Shown piece by piece: positions 13,185 to 24,650 of a stretch of 64,000 nt of DNA. Numbering within the stretch: the stretch's first letter is position 1; each line of letters begins with the position of its first letter. The notes below the pieces were generated by a model. That model had not been told where the DNA came from. It searched no databases and saw only the letters and a list, made by a program, of their open reading frames with translations. Origin of the DNA: Lithospermum erythrorhizon (Eukaryota; Streptophyta; Magnoliopsida; Boraginales; Boraginaceae); assembly GCA_019722365.1 (NCBI GenBank), contig JADFUC010001363.1, positions 38,839 to 102,838 of the forward strand, given 5' to 3'. Made by a program: the position numbers and the translations under genes.

Positions 13185-13345
13185 GAAAATGGAAGCGCCG
13201 AGCTTGAGGTGGCCTCCGAGGGAGGCGTCTAGTAGCCAACGAGGCGTTCCGACCACCGTTGGTGCGTCCTGCAGACGGTTGCCCGGTGTCCGTGGCGTGT
13301 CGATCGGACACCGGGAGGCGGAGGCAGTCGTCGTCGTGTTCTTCA
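13185..13345 (+). other. GC-rich structured island in the copia B leader
   Basis: A roughly 160-bp GC-rich island sits in an otherwise strongly AT-rich leader (12618-14560). It holds three closely spaced inverted repeats. GCCTCC/GGAGGC (13212-13217 and 13221-13226) has a 3-nt loop. CACC/GGTG (13254-13257 and 13261-13264) also has a 3-nt loop. CCCGGTGTCCG/CGGACACCGGG (13282-13292 and 13305-13315) is a perfect 11-bp stem with a 12-nt loop. An open reading frame at 13183-13455 overlaps it but resembles no known protein. A structural RNA role in the leader is inference. Confidence 0.6.
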
Positions 13346-14560
13346 TTCAGTTTTGTTCTGAAAACCCAGCTCCCAATTTAAAATTGACTAATTTCGGGTT
13401 TTTTTGTGCCATGTTGTATCATTCTTGGTATGATAATTGTAATTATCAATTTTAAGCAGTAATAAGTTTAGTCCGATAATCTCTTTTGATTGTTATCCTT
13501 TTATAAATATATTTATTTGAGGATATAATCATGGTAATAATATCTAGTTAAAATATAAATAATAGCAGATAAACTTGCTAGTTTTATCTTGTTTATTTAT
13601 ATGAAATGATTATTATAATAATTGTTTTTATTGTATAAATAAGAAATAATTTATTATAATAACTATTGAACAAAATATATATATATGTTTATTAATGCAT
13701 TTAATAATATATATTTAATGAACTATAATTGAGAATCAATTTTTGAATTACATTCCTCCTTATTAAATTGTATATTTATTTGATTGATTTTTTATTTATA
13801 TAATAAAAATGGAAAGTTTCTATGTATTGATTGTTAATCATGCTTGTTGAAATTTGAATTGTTGAGAAGCTTTATCGACCTCATAATTGGTGTTTATTAC
13901 ATTTTATTATATAATTGATTGCGTATTTATTGTGTATTAAGTACATGTTTATTATGTATTAATGACATATTTATTTCATACTTGTAGCATTCGCTTCGCT
14001 TAATGACATTCGTAGTCGTTTAATCCCGTACAATTTAATATATATATTAAATGCAAAGTTTATGTGTTTCAATTTTATTATATATTGTAGTAGGAATGGA
14101 AGGGATAATTACTATGACTAGTTTTTTTGAAATACGGTCTCACGAGCACGTTTGCTCTGTGTACGACACCTTAAATCATGTTTTTATTTATTTTACCGCG
14201 GCTACGTGTTGTCTTGGATTGGTGTGTCATCCATACCTATTTGTGGAACTGAAGATGGAGTTCCGCATATCAGCACGGAAGTTTCAAAGGCAGAGAATCT
14301 GAATTGCATGATAGTCTTGTAATAGGTTTATTATTTGTATTTTTTTAGGGTCATATCATATATCTCCTAGATGTGTATTATTTGTTTTATTTTTCATGAT
14401 GTGCATATTGCTTGAGTATGTGCTATACTTAGCATGTTAAATAATTAATCCAAATAATATGAAAGTATTAGTATTATTTTCTGATTTATTTTGTAATTGT
14501 TTAACATGATAGATTCCTAAACTGTTGTCCTTTATATACTTATTCTTGTAGACTTGAAAT

Positions 14561-15360
14561 GGCTGCCCCTAACCCACCTAGAAACTCGCTTAGTGCGAAG
14601 TGCAAGCTTAACAACTCAAACTTTGATGAGTGGTCTCGAAACTTGAGGATTGTTCTCAAGCATAGAGGCAGTATGTTGAGCAGCTAGGGTCCATTCGAAC
14701 AAATGGCCGATAGGAAGCGAAGCCTACAAAAAGCACAAATCTGATATTGTAGATGTCCAATGTCTTATGCTAGCCAATAAACACCATTCAAACTCGGTAT
14801 CGGAAGGTATGAAAGCATATGACATGTACCGGCAACTCGATGAGTTATTCGAGCTAGAAATAGAGAGGCATATGACAGCATGCATCTTGGCATTGATAAC
14901 AAGCTAGGAAAATGGGCAGGCTGCGAGGCAATGTCATTAAAATGATGAACGAATTGAGGCATTCAATGTCTTGGGCTCGGTATTTCGAAAAGAACTGGTG
15001 TAGACACTTATCCTAAAGTCACTCCCGGAAGGGTTCTCAGTTTGTGATGAACTTCAACAAGCATAGTTTGAGTTATCTACATACGGCTGCATAAGATGAT
15101 CACCAATCTTTGAGACAAATGTCCCCGGGAAGACTAAGACTCCTACTTCTTACATTTTGGTGGTCCAAAAACAAAATGAAAGTAAGAGAAGTATAATGGT
15201 AAGGCTAAAGGTTCGAAACTAAAGGTTACCCGAGACTCTTTGGGCGGAGGCAGTAGAAGGGAGACCAGTGTCATTCTTGTGGGATCCAGTCGATGAGTGG
15301 AGCCTACAAGAAATTCTTGGAGAATCTGAAAAGTCTAACACGACCACTTAAAGCTGTGGA
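14561..15360 (+). pseudogene. Copia B gag remnant
   Basis: It begins with an ATG in the context M-A-A-P-N-P-P, after a long leader. The recognisable copia Gag start L-N-N-S-N-F-D-E-W-S-R-N-L-R-I-V-L-K ends in a stop after about 40 codons. Further Gag-like stretches continue with frameshifts, including basic lysine-rich segments near 15170-15240 typical of the region before the zinc knuckle. Confidence 0.7.
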
Positions 15361-15369
15361 GCTATATGT

Positions 15370-15780
15370 ATATATGTTAGAAGTTTGCATAACTTCTAAT
15401 TCTACTTAATGAATTAATATTTATGCTGAGTTCATGTTATTTGTCTCGATGCGGGAACTCTGAGGCAGTAGAGGCATGACTAGAAATAGGAGATGGATCG
15501 GCGTAAAGGGCCGATACGGAGAGGTTGCGACCATGTAGGATCCGTCCGGTTTGAATTTTTCCTACGGGCCATGTTTCAAATTTAAAACAATGTTTCTTTG
15601 CGCCCCTTATGAGGAATATTACAACTTTCTTTTGGTAATTTTGAATAATGAAGGGTTTTCCTTCGTTTCAAAAAGGTGATCCCCAATGTAATTACGTCTC
15701 TACTTAACAAATGTGTGATATAAATGTACATTTCTCCAAAGTATTGTATGCGGATTCCTCCACAGACACGTGCATTTATA
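15370..15780 (+). pseudogene. Copia B protease-region remnant
   Basis: This corresponds to the copia protease segment following gag: a T-S-N-S-like lead-in, degraded aspartic-protease surroundings near 15395-15500, then an F-A-P-L-M-R-N-I-like stretch near 15600 equivalent to the usual P-x-x-x-R-N-I-I-S-V region. Copy C has the same segment at about 59380-59640. The reading frame is broken and the domain is cut off by the solo LTR that follows. Confidence 0.5.
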
Positions 15781-15789
15781 AATCAATGA

Positions 15790-16119
15790 AATTGATTCCA
15801 CTTTTTATTATGCCCGTTGCGATAATTGTGTAACTTCGGTCCGTTTACCGGGTTGGTTAAATGTAGATTACTAGAACTTAGGGTTCACCCCAGTAATTGT
15901 ATATTACTAGTGTGGGTTATCAAATGATAATTTAAAGGGGTTGCTTGAGGTGCTAGATGACACTCATTGTCGTTATAATAATAATGCATTGATTAGATTA
16001 GTATTATTATACAATTTACTATTATCGGGCGCAGAAGGTCATGCTTGTCATTAATATTAGAGATTAAATTTCATGCATGCAATTAAGCGAGACTTGTGAA
16101 TTGATAGATGTAGCCTACT

Positions 16120-16167
<48 letters not shown>

Positions 16168-16861
16168 TCTCTCTTTGCTATATATATATATATATATATA
16201 TATAAATATATATTGATGAACATCAATTGGTTAAACTTGCAAGTTTAATCAATTAAGCAATTGAAATTGATGAATAAGCTTGATAAGTTATTCGATGATA
16301 GTGGCTTCATTAGTATTTTAATTGAGCATTAAGTTAATTAAAATGGAACAACTCCTTAGTGACTCGTTATTTGATTAGAAGCCATAGCGGTCTAATAATT
16401 AAGTTAACGAGTTAAATGATTTCTTAGCAGTTGTAGCGGTTGGAATTAGGCTTTTTTGGTATTTAAAAGAGAGACAAGGCTTTTCATTTTATGAAAAAAC
16501 TCTTGCCTCCCCACTTTCAAAAGCCTTTACCTCAAAGTGGAAGAGATTTTCTCTTCCAATTTTATTCATGACTCTAACTTAAGTTCATTTCTCGGATTCG
16601 ATTCCCTCGCATTTGTGTACAATCTAGGGAACATCATTTTAGTGTTAGACATAAGAATTTGAGAGGTTTTCAAGGAAGGAATTATCAGCGGCTTTGTTGG
16701 CTTGAGGAGTTGATTTCATTTAGGTCTTCCAACTGCGATCAGAACTCTTTTTTATTCATATTGCATTTTGTGTTTTTAGATTAATATACATTATTTTGAG
16801 GATTCGGAGTGTATGAATTTGGTGTTTTATCACGATTAAAAGTCATACTAGATTCTAACAA
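15790..16861 (+). mobile_element. Nested solo copia LTR with long (TA)n tract
   Basis: A noncoding LTR-like block interrupts the copia B coding region between protease and integrase. Its left part (TTATGCCCGTTGCGATAATTG near 15810) matches the early part of copia B's own LTR. Its right part matches the reverse complement of 54144-54900, for example the GAGAGACAAGG box near 16470 and the AATATGCAATATTTTGT-like region. It ends TTCTAACA at 16861. The exact left edge is uncertain. The mixed similarity suggests either a recombinant LTR or a relative of both families. Confidence 0.65.
16121..16210. repeat. (TA)n microsatellite inside solo LTR
   Basis: A run of alternating TA from about 16121 to 16166, broken by CTCTCTCTTTGC, resumes to about 16210. 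Confidence 0.95.
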
Positions 16862-17450
16862 CGTCGATCGAGAACGTAACATTGATAGTGACTAAGCAGA
16901 AACTAAAGCTTTATATATCTATGAAACTGCGCTTGAAGCCTAGCTGGCTTAAAACCAATTGAACAAGACTATAAAAAGATTCTTTGGCCTTATAGGAGAG
17001 AATATTGAAGGCAGGAGTCAAAGAGTTCAAATACTCGTCTCTCAAAGAGTGTGAGTATTTTTCCGCGAGTCACTCACTGCGAGGAGCGTCACGGCGCCTC
17101 ACGAAAGCCAGACATGATTGACATGGTTTTGACATATGATGAGCCTATCTATCCTTCCAATTAATTTCTGGATATACACACTACAAAGCATCAAAACTTT
17201 CCACACACTTAATAAAATGTCAAGTATATCGACATGAAATACCTGCATGGATGAGTTATGAAGTTTCCCAGGTGGGTTTTCTACGGGATTTGGTATAAGG
17301 CGATGTTCAGAAGTTGACAAAGATAAACTAGAGCCCCGAGTCGTGAATGCTGCTATATTGGTTATCCGAGGAAACCGTTGGTTACTAACTACGAAGCGAG
17401 GAGAATAAAATACTCGTTGCAAGATCGAGAATATTTCTTGAAAAGAAATA
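16862..17450 (+). pseudogene. Copia B integrase remnant
   Basis: The text follows the copia integrase core: a degraded Q-x-E-Q-D-Y-K-K-I-L region near 16950, a decayed catalytic-core surrounding near 17000-17060, a D-M-V-x-x-M-M-S stretch near 17113-17140, a K-V-P-x-W-V-F region near 17262, and the conserved G-Y-P-R-x-x-x-G-Y end near 17355. Copy C (60010-60480) shows the same order with less decay. Stops and indels disable it. Confidence 0.7.
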
Positions 17451-17879
17451 TCACATCGAGAAGGGCTAGGTGAGTGTTCATCTTGAGGAAACTCAAGATG
17501 ATGAAGCGACTATCAATACACCTGGTGTAGAGGCCGATTAAGCACGCCACAAGAACTAGAATCTTCTTGTGTAAGAGACTACGATTCTAGATTCACGGGG
17601 GTGGCAAAACCCGACCATAGGGAGACCAGCGGAGATCGTATTGACGTTGGTAGGACAAATCATTTTGAAAAATACTTGAGCCCACCTCTTGCCAAGGGGA
17701 GGCATGAGTGAATCTTTGATAAATGGCGGATAGCCATGAAGTCCGAGATAATTCTATGTACCAAAACAAGGTTTGAGATAGCGTTAGATTGCAATGAGGG
17801 TTCGCCCCATTGGTGTAAATGGGTATTTGAAAAACATGACAAAGGCGGAGGCGTCCATGTTTTACAAAGCTGACTGCGT

Positions 17880-18500
17880 GGCGAAGGTTCGAACAAGTTC
17901 ATGACATGAACTATAATGAAACTAGATCACCGGTAGGCGTACTTGAGTCCATTGGATCAAATCTTGGCCATTCTTTGCATTCCGTGACTATGAAATGATG
18001 CGAATGGATGTATAAACTTGTTTTTCTGAGCGGAAACCTAGAGAGAAAGAGTGTCGTGTGGTACAATATTGAGGCTTTTACATGTCGAAGGGCCTAAGAA
18101 GGTTGCAAGCTATAGAGGTCCATTCATGGTCTCGAAAGCGTCCCGTAGTTGGAACACCCGTCTTGAGGAAGCCCGATCAAACTTTTGGGTTCATGCGAGC
18201 GAATAGGTCTTGATATACAAGAAGGTGAGTGGGAGTTCACAGCCCAACATTCCTTAGTCATAACCGATGACATATTAATCATTTAATCTGCATTGTAAGC
18301 AAAGTAGAATTGCTGAACTTCGGTTAAGTATTGGTTAAAGCGAGCGTTTCTCGATAAGGACTCGAGTGAAGCAAAATTACATTCTCGGAATCTAAATTCG
18401 TGAGGTGGAGCCAACCGTCTTATTAGACTTTGTCGAAACACTTATGTCAATAGAAAATGTAGCAAAGGTTCAAAATGAATGATTCCAAGGAGAAAAATCA
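17880..18500 (+). pseudogene. Copia B reverse transcriptase remnant
   Basis: RT landmarks are visible in changing frames: the R-S-P-V-x-x-L-E-S-I segment near 17925-17955, the M-D-V-K-T region near 18005, and G-N-L-E-x-E near 18030-18050. A degraded catalytic box reads T-D-D-I-L-I near 18262, so the tyrosine/valine part of YVDD is lost while both aspartates remain. The following stretch to about 18500 corresponds to the RT-RNase H connection. Confidence 0.7.
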
Positions 18501-18960
18501 TCTCCTTTTTATGAGACACGGAGTTCGGCTTCGACTGAGTAAAATGAAAATCCGCGCATGTGAATGCTAAGATGAACAAGATGAAGGACTTCACGTTATG
18601 CCTCGGATTGTAGCGAAGGCGTCATGTGAGTCGCGGCAGCGACTTCTGATGTAGCGACGCAGCCAATTGCAGCGACGTGTCGTGGTAATGCCCGATTGCT
18701 ACCCGGTACCCGAGCTAATCGAGGGAGAAACACATTGGTTGTAGGGCAGAAGGGGAGCATGCTTTTTAGTATTTGAGAAGAACTTAAGATCGTTAAGTAC
18801 ATGGTAGGGTATGAATAGTTGGGTATAGACCGGGTACGCGATACCCGATTTTAAGCCGACTATATGGTGGAGGCAGTATCTTGGAGTAGTTCGAGAACAT
18901 AGGCTAATGCTTAGCATCCGCTTTGCAATGATACCTCGAAATGACGTATTGAATATGCGG
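18501..18960 (+). pseudogene. Copia B connection/RNase H remnant
   Basis: Fragments match the part of copia pol downstream of RT, including a K-M-N-D-S-like segment (near 18470) and a K-D-R-x-L-V stretch (near 18740-18790). A tryptophan-serine-serine-S-R-T segment near 18870-18900 corresponds to the usual W-K-S-x-K-Q region. It decays out by about 18960. Confidence 0.5.
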
Positions 18961-19819
18961 CGAACATTAGTCTTAGATATAAATGTAAATTAGGTAGCTT
19001 TTTAGGTTTAGTGGGGGTAAGTTACGTTTTGTTATGTGAATAGTAATTGAATATTAAACCTTATATCAATTTGTACATTCCACTTACATGTACATGTGTT
19101 TGCCATAATAGCCAGTTTACATATAACTTTGTTGTTTCCTCGTCAGTGAAAATGAAGTCCCACAGGCTACCATACAATTTCCCAGAGGGACAACAGGTGG
19201 TGGCAATGAGAGAGCATCTAGTCTCGGCTCTCTGGTAGCCGTTCGCCTAATTCGGAATCTTTGGCAGTGCAGGCGACAAGCGTTTGATAACCCGGCGTAG
19301 TGATTGATGATCGACTCTCTTGGATCGTAAGAGCTCACAAGCACGATCAATCTTATGGGCTGCTCCGGTTTGCATAAGCGAGAGATGGATTGACGGCTAT
19401 GCAAATCATAGAAGATATTTATATTTGTGTCTCTTGTGTTTGCCTAGAGCTGTTAGTTTAACAATTCTTAGACACAACGTATATAACTACTTATATTATA
19501 TAAGTTGTGTGCTTATGTCAAGCGTACGCTTATAGCGAGGATTATAACGGCATATGTTGGTGACCACGATGAAATTATAACGGTAAGGTGTTGATATATT
19601 ATAAGGAATTTATCACATCCTTGATATCACACACGAGGAACCCCAGATCTCGAACTTTCTCTAGGCAGTATTGGAATGATTGGTTTATGGGGCCATAGTA
19701 ATTGATTAGATCCCGGCTTGAGAGTAAAGAAAGTCATGGGTGTTTCATGACACACTTCTTATGTAGTTAGCCCTATGGTATTTGGAATCGCGAGAAAGGA
19801 ATTGTAAAAGTAATGACTC
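18961..19819. other. Unassigned segment within copia B
   Basis: Copia pol normally ends within a few hundred bases of the purine tract, but here about 860 bp intervene without clear RNase H similarity. The segment mixes AT-rich parts (18970-19120, 19420-19620) with a mid-GC part (19150-19400). The latter has an open frame on each strand, neither recognised. An inserted foreign fragment is possible. Confidence 0.4.
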
Positions 19820-19820
19820 A

Positions 19821-19839
19821 GGGCAAGAGTGAGAGTGGA
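19821..19839 (+). other. Polypurine tract of copia B
   Basis: GGGCAAGAGTGAGAGTGGA directly abuts the 3' LTR start at 19840. This is the usual place of the tract that primes plus-strand cDNA synthesis. Confidence 0.7.
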
Positions 19840-20784
19840 TGTTGGAAATCGGGAATATTTTTGATTTCTATAATTATGCCCGTTGCGACAATTGTTGTAA
19901 CATTCATTTACTAGTTTGGATTAAATGAAATTACTTTCGAGCTAAGTGTTGATAAATAGTATTTGTAAAATTACTAAAAATGGAACTCGTGATAATAGCG
20001 GGGTTATGCAGTTGCTAGATCCCGTACATAACGATATAATAATCATAATGGTCAATTATATTATTAATAAGCTAATATTATACGAATCCCAGGAAAGATT
20101 TATACATACAATAGCGTTGAGTTATATTCCATGTATGGAATTAAATTGAGCTTGTTAAATTGAAGTTCATTTAAATCAACGAGATACCCAATCGAGAGTT
20201 TTACATTGATAATGTAAAATACAAATTGCACAAAAATGAATCAATTAATTGCTATTTCAATTGAGGGAAGCTTATTAGTTACTTGTTAAGTTACTCACTC
20301 GTTTAGTAATAAGTTAGTTAACGAACACTTGAGTTAACTATTTATCAAACGATCGAGCTATTAGGCGAAGCAAAGGGACTATATAAGGAAAAAGATGAAA
20401 TGAAAAACCTAAGAATTTCATTTCATCCTCTCCCAAAATACATTTCGGCCGCCCCCTCCCTCTCTCCCTTTGGGTTTTTGAGTCAAAGTTTTGACTCAAA
20501 TTCTTGTCCAATTGCTCGTAGATTCATGAGTCAATTGCGTCGTTGACCGCTCTTGGTGGTGTGGACTAACTGGAGGCATTTCACTTGAGGTGCTGAGGGA
20601 TTCAACGGAGGATTCGGGAGATTGAAAGTTCATCATTTCCGCTGCGTTTGTAAGTACTCTCGTATTCATACGTGTATGAATTATATCGTGTATGTTTTTC
20701 GTAATTCGTTATTATACATTTATTCGATCTTGGTTGCATTTGTTTAATTTGTTGCCTTGAGAGCAAATTGCGTAATTTTCCAAC
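19840..20784 (+). repeat. 3' LTR of copia B
   Basis: It starts TGTTGGAAATCGG and ends TTTTCCAAC. It matches the 5' LTR block by block and has an ACTATATAAGG promoter-like box near 20380. It is about 37 bp longer than the 5' copy because of scattered indels. Confidence 0.9.
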
Positions 20785-21068
20785 GGGTTTCTTAGCGACC
20801 ATTATCAATTTCAAGCCGGCGAGGGGCGACCACCTGCAATGGCGGGGATCCCGTCGATCTTTTTACTAACTCTTTTCAGCGCCTCTGCCAGTTAGCTTCT
20901 CTATTTTTTGTCTTGATACTGCGCTCTCTCGTGATTAGCCATTGGCCGCGATCTTTGTATTATTGTAATATTTCTTTTGGTCCGCCGGTTAGAAGAGGCC
21001 TTTATCACTGCGGCACCGGGGAGTATCCTCTTATTTTCCTACTGGGCATAAATTCTTCCCACATGAAC

Positions 21069-21275
21069 TCAGAGAGGGGTATAATTAGTGAACGTCGGAT
21101 CCTGGGGCTTACGTTGTCCCCCCTCCTCCCTCCGTGGGGATCTTTTTACTCGTTGCCTTTTCAATGGTTCCCGCTCCTTGGGTTTCTGTAGATGTTCCCA
21201 CACTCGACCCCTTTTTAGAGATTTTCGGGGTCCTTCCTCCTGCGTCTTTCTTCCCTCGGCCTTGAGATCAGCCAT
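21069..21275 (-). pseudogene. Gypsy gag fragment
   Basis: The minus-strand frame encodes a very basic, arginine/lysine/glutamate-rich peptide with R-S-P-R-R-E-E and closes with F-T-N-Y-T-P-L followed by a stop. The N-Y-T-P-L ending after a charged linker is a familiar feature of Gag in Tat-like gypsy elements. Only this segment survives. No complete protein can be read. Confidence 0.5.
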
Positions 21276-21990
21276 TTCTTCGGATGACCAGCAACTGCTT
21301 CACGACAATATCTTGGATGACTTCAGTTTAGACCCAGTTCTGTTTTGGTGTTAGGTGGTTCTAGTACTAATTTCTCCTTGAGAGGACCATTTACCGACCA
21401 TGAAATGCAATCGTTCATTTTTTGGATTTAGCGGTGATATATTGGTGGCCCACGCCATAGGATCAGTGGTGAAGCTTCTCAATGTTTCCGATACATTTGC
21501 TCTCGCGTGTTAGAAACTCGTCGTATCGGCTAAAATTGAAGCTCCAAAATTGTCCGCTGAGGCAGTCTACAATATCTTTTGACCGGTCTATATGGAGATA
21601 AATTGGTAATTTATGAAACCATTTCAAAGGCTTTGTCTAATAAGATCTTTAGGAAAGGCCTTTAAAGCATATATAAATCATCCTTCCTTCAAAATGGCGA
21701 AATTCGAGGATTTGAAGTGATTGCTTGGATCTCTGAACCCGCTGAATGTTTTGAATTTGGGCATCTAAAATCAGGCATTGTAGTATTGCCTTGCCGATGC
21801 ATAAGTAACTTAGCAGTATTGTGCTTTTAGTAGTCCCTCAAACGAGTCGTACCTTTGAGAAGTGCTTTCAACCTGTCTACTTGCTTTTGGCAAAGTGAGG
21901 GGCTGGATTACCGGCCGCGGCCCTTGGGGGTTGGTGGCTACCGCGGACCACTTTTGTTGAATGGTATCAAGGCACTTTGGGCCCCTAGAG

Positions 21991-22459
21991 TGTTGACTCC
22001 GGGTATGTTGGTTCGATCTCGTTGAGAGTGCGAGGGTTCCGTGCCGGGCCGACTCAGTCGATCGCGATCATTTCCAGATGATAAAATCGATGCGCTCGGA
22101 TGAGTGAATCAATTACTGGCTTAAAATGACTTTTTAGCATTACCTTTAAATGAAGCAAATGAAAAGGTATTTATAGGGACATTTCAAGAGACATATATTG
22201 GGGTTGTGATAAGTATCACCATCCCCTTACCTGAACAATCTCTATCAGAAAAGACAAAAGGCTCATTTTCGCAGCTTTTAATTGGGCCCATTTAATGGTC
22301 CAATAAGAAGATGTTTATTTATATATAAATATATCTTGGTCTATTTCGGAGTTTTTAATTCTTGTATGAAAAACAAACATATATTGAAATTATTCGTTTA
22401 TCCATCTTTTTGAAGATCCATAGTCAAGATTATGGACCTGTCACATTGAACTGCCGACA
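21991..22459 (-). repeat. Putative antisense gypsy LTR
   Basis: On the minus strand it starts TGTCGGCAG (22459) and ends TCAACA (21991). It contains a good promoter box, CTATAAATACC, at about 22177-22167 about 190 bp before its end, as LTR promoters do. The partner LTR was not found in the window. Confidence 0.5.
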
Positions 22460-22860
22460 CCAAACACTAACAATAGTAGGAATTATGTGAACTAAATTAT
22501 TAAAAAGGACCAGAGACTAATGTGGATGGATGTGTCTTTGATTTCAATATTTTCGGCTTGATACTTCATGCCAAGGGAATACTAATTTGGTGACAACAAC
22601 CATCCGAATTAACGTCTGATCAAACCTTACACTCATATATCCCATTTCTGGTTGTTACTAGTGACTGAGAGCATAGTTTTGGTTGGTAAAACCACGATAT
22701 GTCTCGTTGTCCATTTGTAATTTTTTTCTTCATCTTCTATAAAATAACAGGTTAAAAATAAGGGTATTGATTATAGTACGTACTGTATTGCGAAGAAATA
22801 TTTTATTATTTATATGTATTTCGAGAATAATAAAATCGTTTGAAATGTCTTTCGCTTGTA
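22460..22860. other. Intergenic AT-rich stretch
   Basis: No gene, RNA or recognisable element seen. Confidence 0.5.
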
Positions 22861-22874
22861 GGGCTTAAAACAAA

Positions 22875-23290
22875 ATCACAATCCGAACCCGAACCGACCC
22901 GAACCCGAGGCAAGAAAATAACGAAATTGGAGGAAGCAGGTGGGCAGGCGTTCGGTTAATAAAAAACCGAAGAATTTCGGTTCGGTTGAGTTTTCCAGGG
23001 AACCGATCGGTTCGGGGAACCAGGCTGGAATTAATTTTAATTAAAAAAAAATAAAAATATTATATATATATATATATATATATAACTTGAAGGAAATAAC
23101 CGAGAACCGAACCGAAATAGCCGGAAAAACCGAAAAAGCCACATGCTTGAGCCGACGGAACCGAGAAATAACCGAGGGCAGGCAGGAGCCATTCCGGAAC
23201 GATTTAATCGGAACCGGCCGGAACCGAACGATTTCGGTTCCCGTCTCAATCCGAACCGACTGGTCGGTTAGGTTCAAATGCCTAAAGCGA
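22875..23290. repeat. AACCG-rich foldback sequence with (TA)n centre
   Basis: The pentamer CCGAA/CGAAC recurs many times. In the left part (22875-23020) it occurs in both orientations (CCGAACCC, then GGTTCGGTT). In the right part it occurs mainly as GAACCG and GGTTCGG. The two halves flank an AT-rich core with an alternating TA run at about 23062-23083, so the region can fold back on itself. Open frames on both strands (23037-23361) are artefacts of this low-complexity sequence. Confidence 0.75.
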
Positions 23291-23299
23291 ACCCGGACG

Positions 23300-24650
23300 G
23301 CCGTCGACCTGCTTCCTTGATACAAAGAATATTTATCAAAGCGGATTGGGGATTCAAACAATGTCTTTCCTAAATGCCGGCGTCTGATTATGGCTTGACT
23401 TGATATGGACTCGAGCCATTTGGGCTTTGGGTCTTGAGTTTGATATGTGTCTGGGCCGGGGGGGGAGGATTTGGTCTTTGACTTGAGATATAGTCGAACC
23501 GGTGCTTGAGCACTTGATTAAAATGTGGTTGTCTGACGTCGTTGTCTTGGAGCATTCCTTGGCATGGGGTACGGATGTTAGGACTTGGAATCCTCCGCTG
23601 GTGGATAGGTGGTAGCTAGTGAGCTGGCGCGCTTCCTTTGACATTTCAGGATAGGTGGGTTGGTGGATGTAAACTAATATGTGGGGTGGGGCTTTGATTA
23701 ATAAGTGACTTAGATATGTGTCTTCGCCGAATGGCAATGGAAAACATTTCCGTTTGGATGGAGTAGCTCGGGGGCTTAAGCGTGATGCGAAGTTGATGTA
23801 GAGCTAGAGAACCCCGGCCGGCGTGGTCTGCCTACGAGGTTGACTTGCTTGGGAGTTGAGTGGGCGCTCGGCTTCCCGTAAACTAGATTGTGGGGACTGG
23901 TCCACTTATAACTTCTCGATATGTTCGGGAATTATTTGGTGATCACTCTCGCAGTTTGATGTAGTCTGAGGGGAGGCGCCGGCCGGCGTGTTTCCACTGA
24001 AACTTGTTGGGCATGGACAACTCCTGGCTGCTGGCGGAGGAGATTCGGATTGTCCGTTTTCTTGTCGGGGATTTGGGATTACTGCGCTTTCCTCAGGTAT
24101 GTCGAGCGCCTCTTTTGATGTTGAAAGTAGGAGGCTTTTAGCGACTTGATCTATCGCTTGACTTGATTTAGTGCCGAGGGGGAGCACTAGTGGCGTGTTC
24201 GCCTGCCGGCTTGGGGGAGAGAGACTGACTCATGCTTGTCGGAGAATTTCGGTTATGCGCTACATTTGGAGATTCGGGATCGCGCACCTTTCTTGATGTG
24301 TTTTAGGCACCTACTCTGGTACAAGTGTCCCAGAGCCCTTCTTTTCCTTTGAATCTTCAAACTTGGAGATGCTTCAGGTGTCCTTCCTCATCCTTTTCTT
24401 CAAAGCTTTTCTGCAGCTTTTCCGCCTCTTTGCCTTAGCTTTTTCTCCTACTTCAACTTGTCATTATTTTTGAAAATATGAGGATATTTATAGGCTTTCG
24501 GGCCTTCTTCTAATTGGTCGGTTCATTTTCAAGTGGATCTTGATCTTGACGGTTGATTTTGAGGATTGATCTAGATTGTCGGATATTTTGCATGACATAT
24601 TCTCCAAGAATATGGAGTAGGCACCTCTTTTGAGGGTTTTTAGGTAAAAA
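23300..24650. other. Unassigned repeat-like stretch, possibly antisense LTR/leader
   Basis: Two minus-strand open frames (23354-23737 and 23906-24187) resemble no family I know, and their composition looks like that of the neighbouring dead transposons. On the minus strand a CCTATAAATATCC promoter-like box near 24482-24495 is followed by a noncoding purine-rich leader-like tract (24475-24230). This would fit a decayed antisense element, but no LTR pair or pol motif supports it. Confidence 0.3.

Larger units (their letters stand above)
11696..20784 (+). mobile_element. Ty1/copia retrotransposon, copy B, with both LTRs
   Basis: Two long direct repeats (11696-12603 and 19840-20784) both start TGTTGGAAATCGG and end TTTTCCAAC, and share their layout along the length. 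A primer-binding site follows the left copy and a purine-rich tract precedes the right one. Between them lie gag (about 14561-15360), protease (about 15370-15780), a nested solo LTR, integrase (about 16860-17450), reverse transcriptase (about 17880-18500) and part of RNase H (about 18700-18960), all plus strand and all broken. No matching target-site duplication is visible (ATCTT on the left, GGGTT on the right). Confidence 0.88.
20785..22459 (-). mobile_element. Antisense Ty3/gypsy 5' fragment (LTR plus gag start)
   Basis: Read on the minus strand, an LTR-like unit (22459 down to about 21991) is followed by a leader and a Gag-like open frame (21275-21069). This order fits the 5' end of a Tat-like gypsy element inserted in the minus orientation and truncated near the copia B 3' LTR. 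Protease, RT and integrase are absent, so most of the element has been lost or lies elsewhere. Confidence 0.55.

Noticed and set aside
13183..13455. 90-codon plus-strand open frame in the copia B leader as a gene
   Set aside because: It arises from the GC-rich structured island. Its composition changes abruptly to AT-rich codons and it resembles no protein.
23037..24187. Minus-strand open frames at 23037-24187 as protein-coding genes
   Set aside because: The first set is an artefact of pentamer-rich sequence. The later two have no family resemblance and lie in repeat-like DNA. I also considered an endogenous pararetrovirus origin but saw no diagnostic motif.
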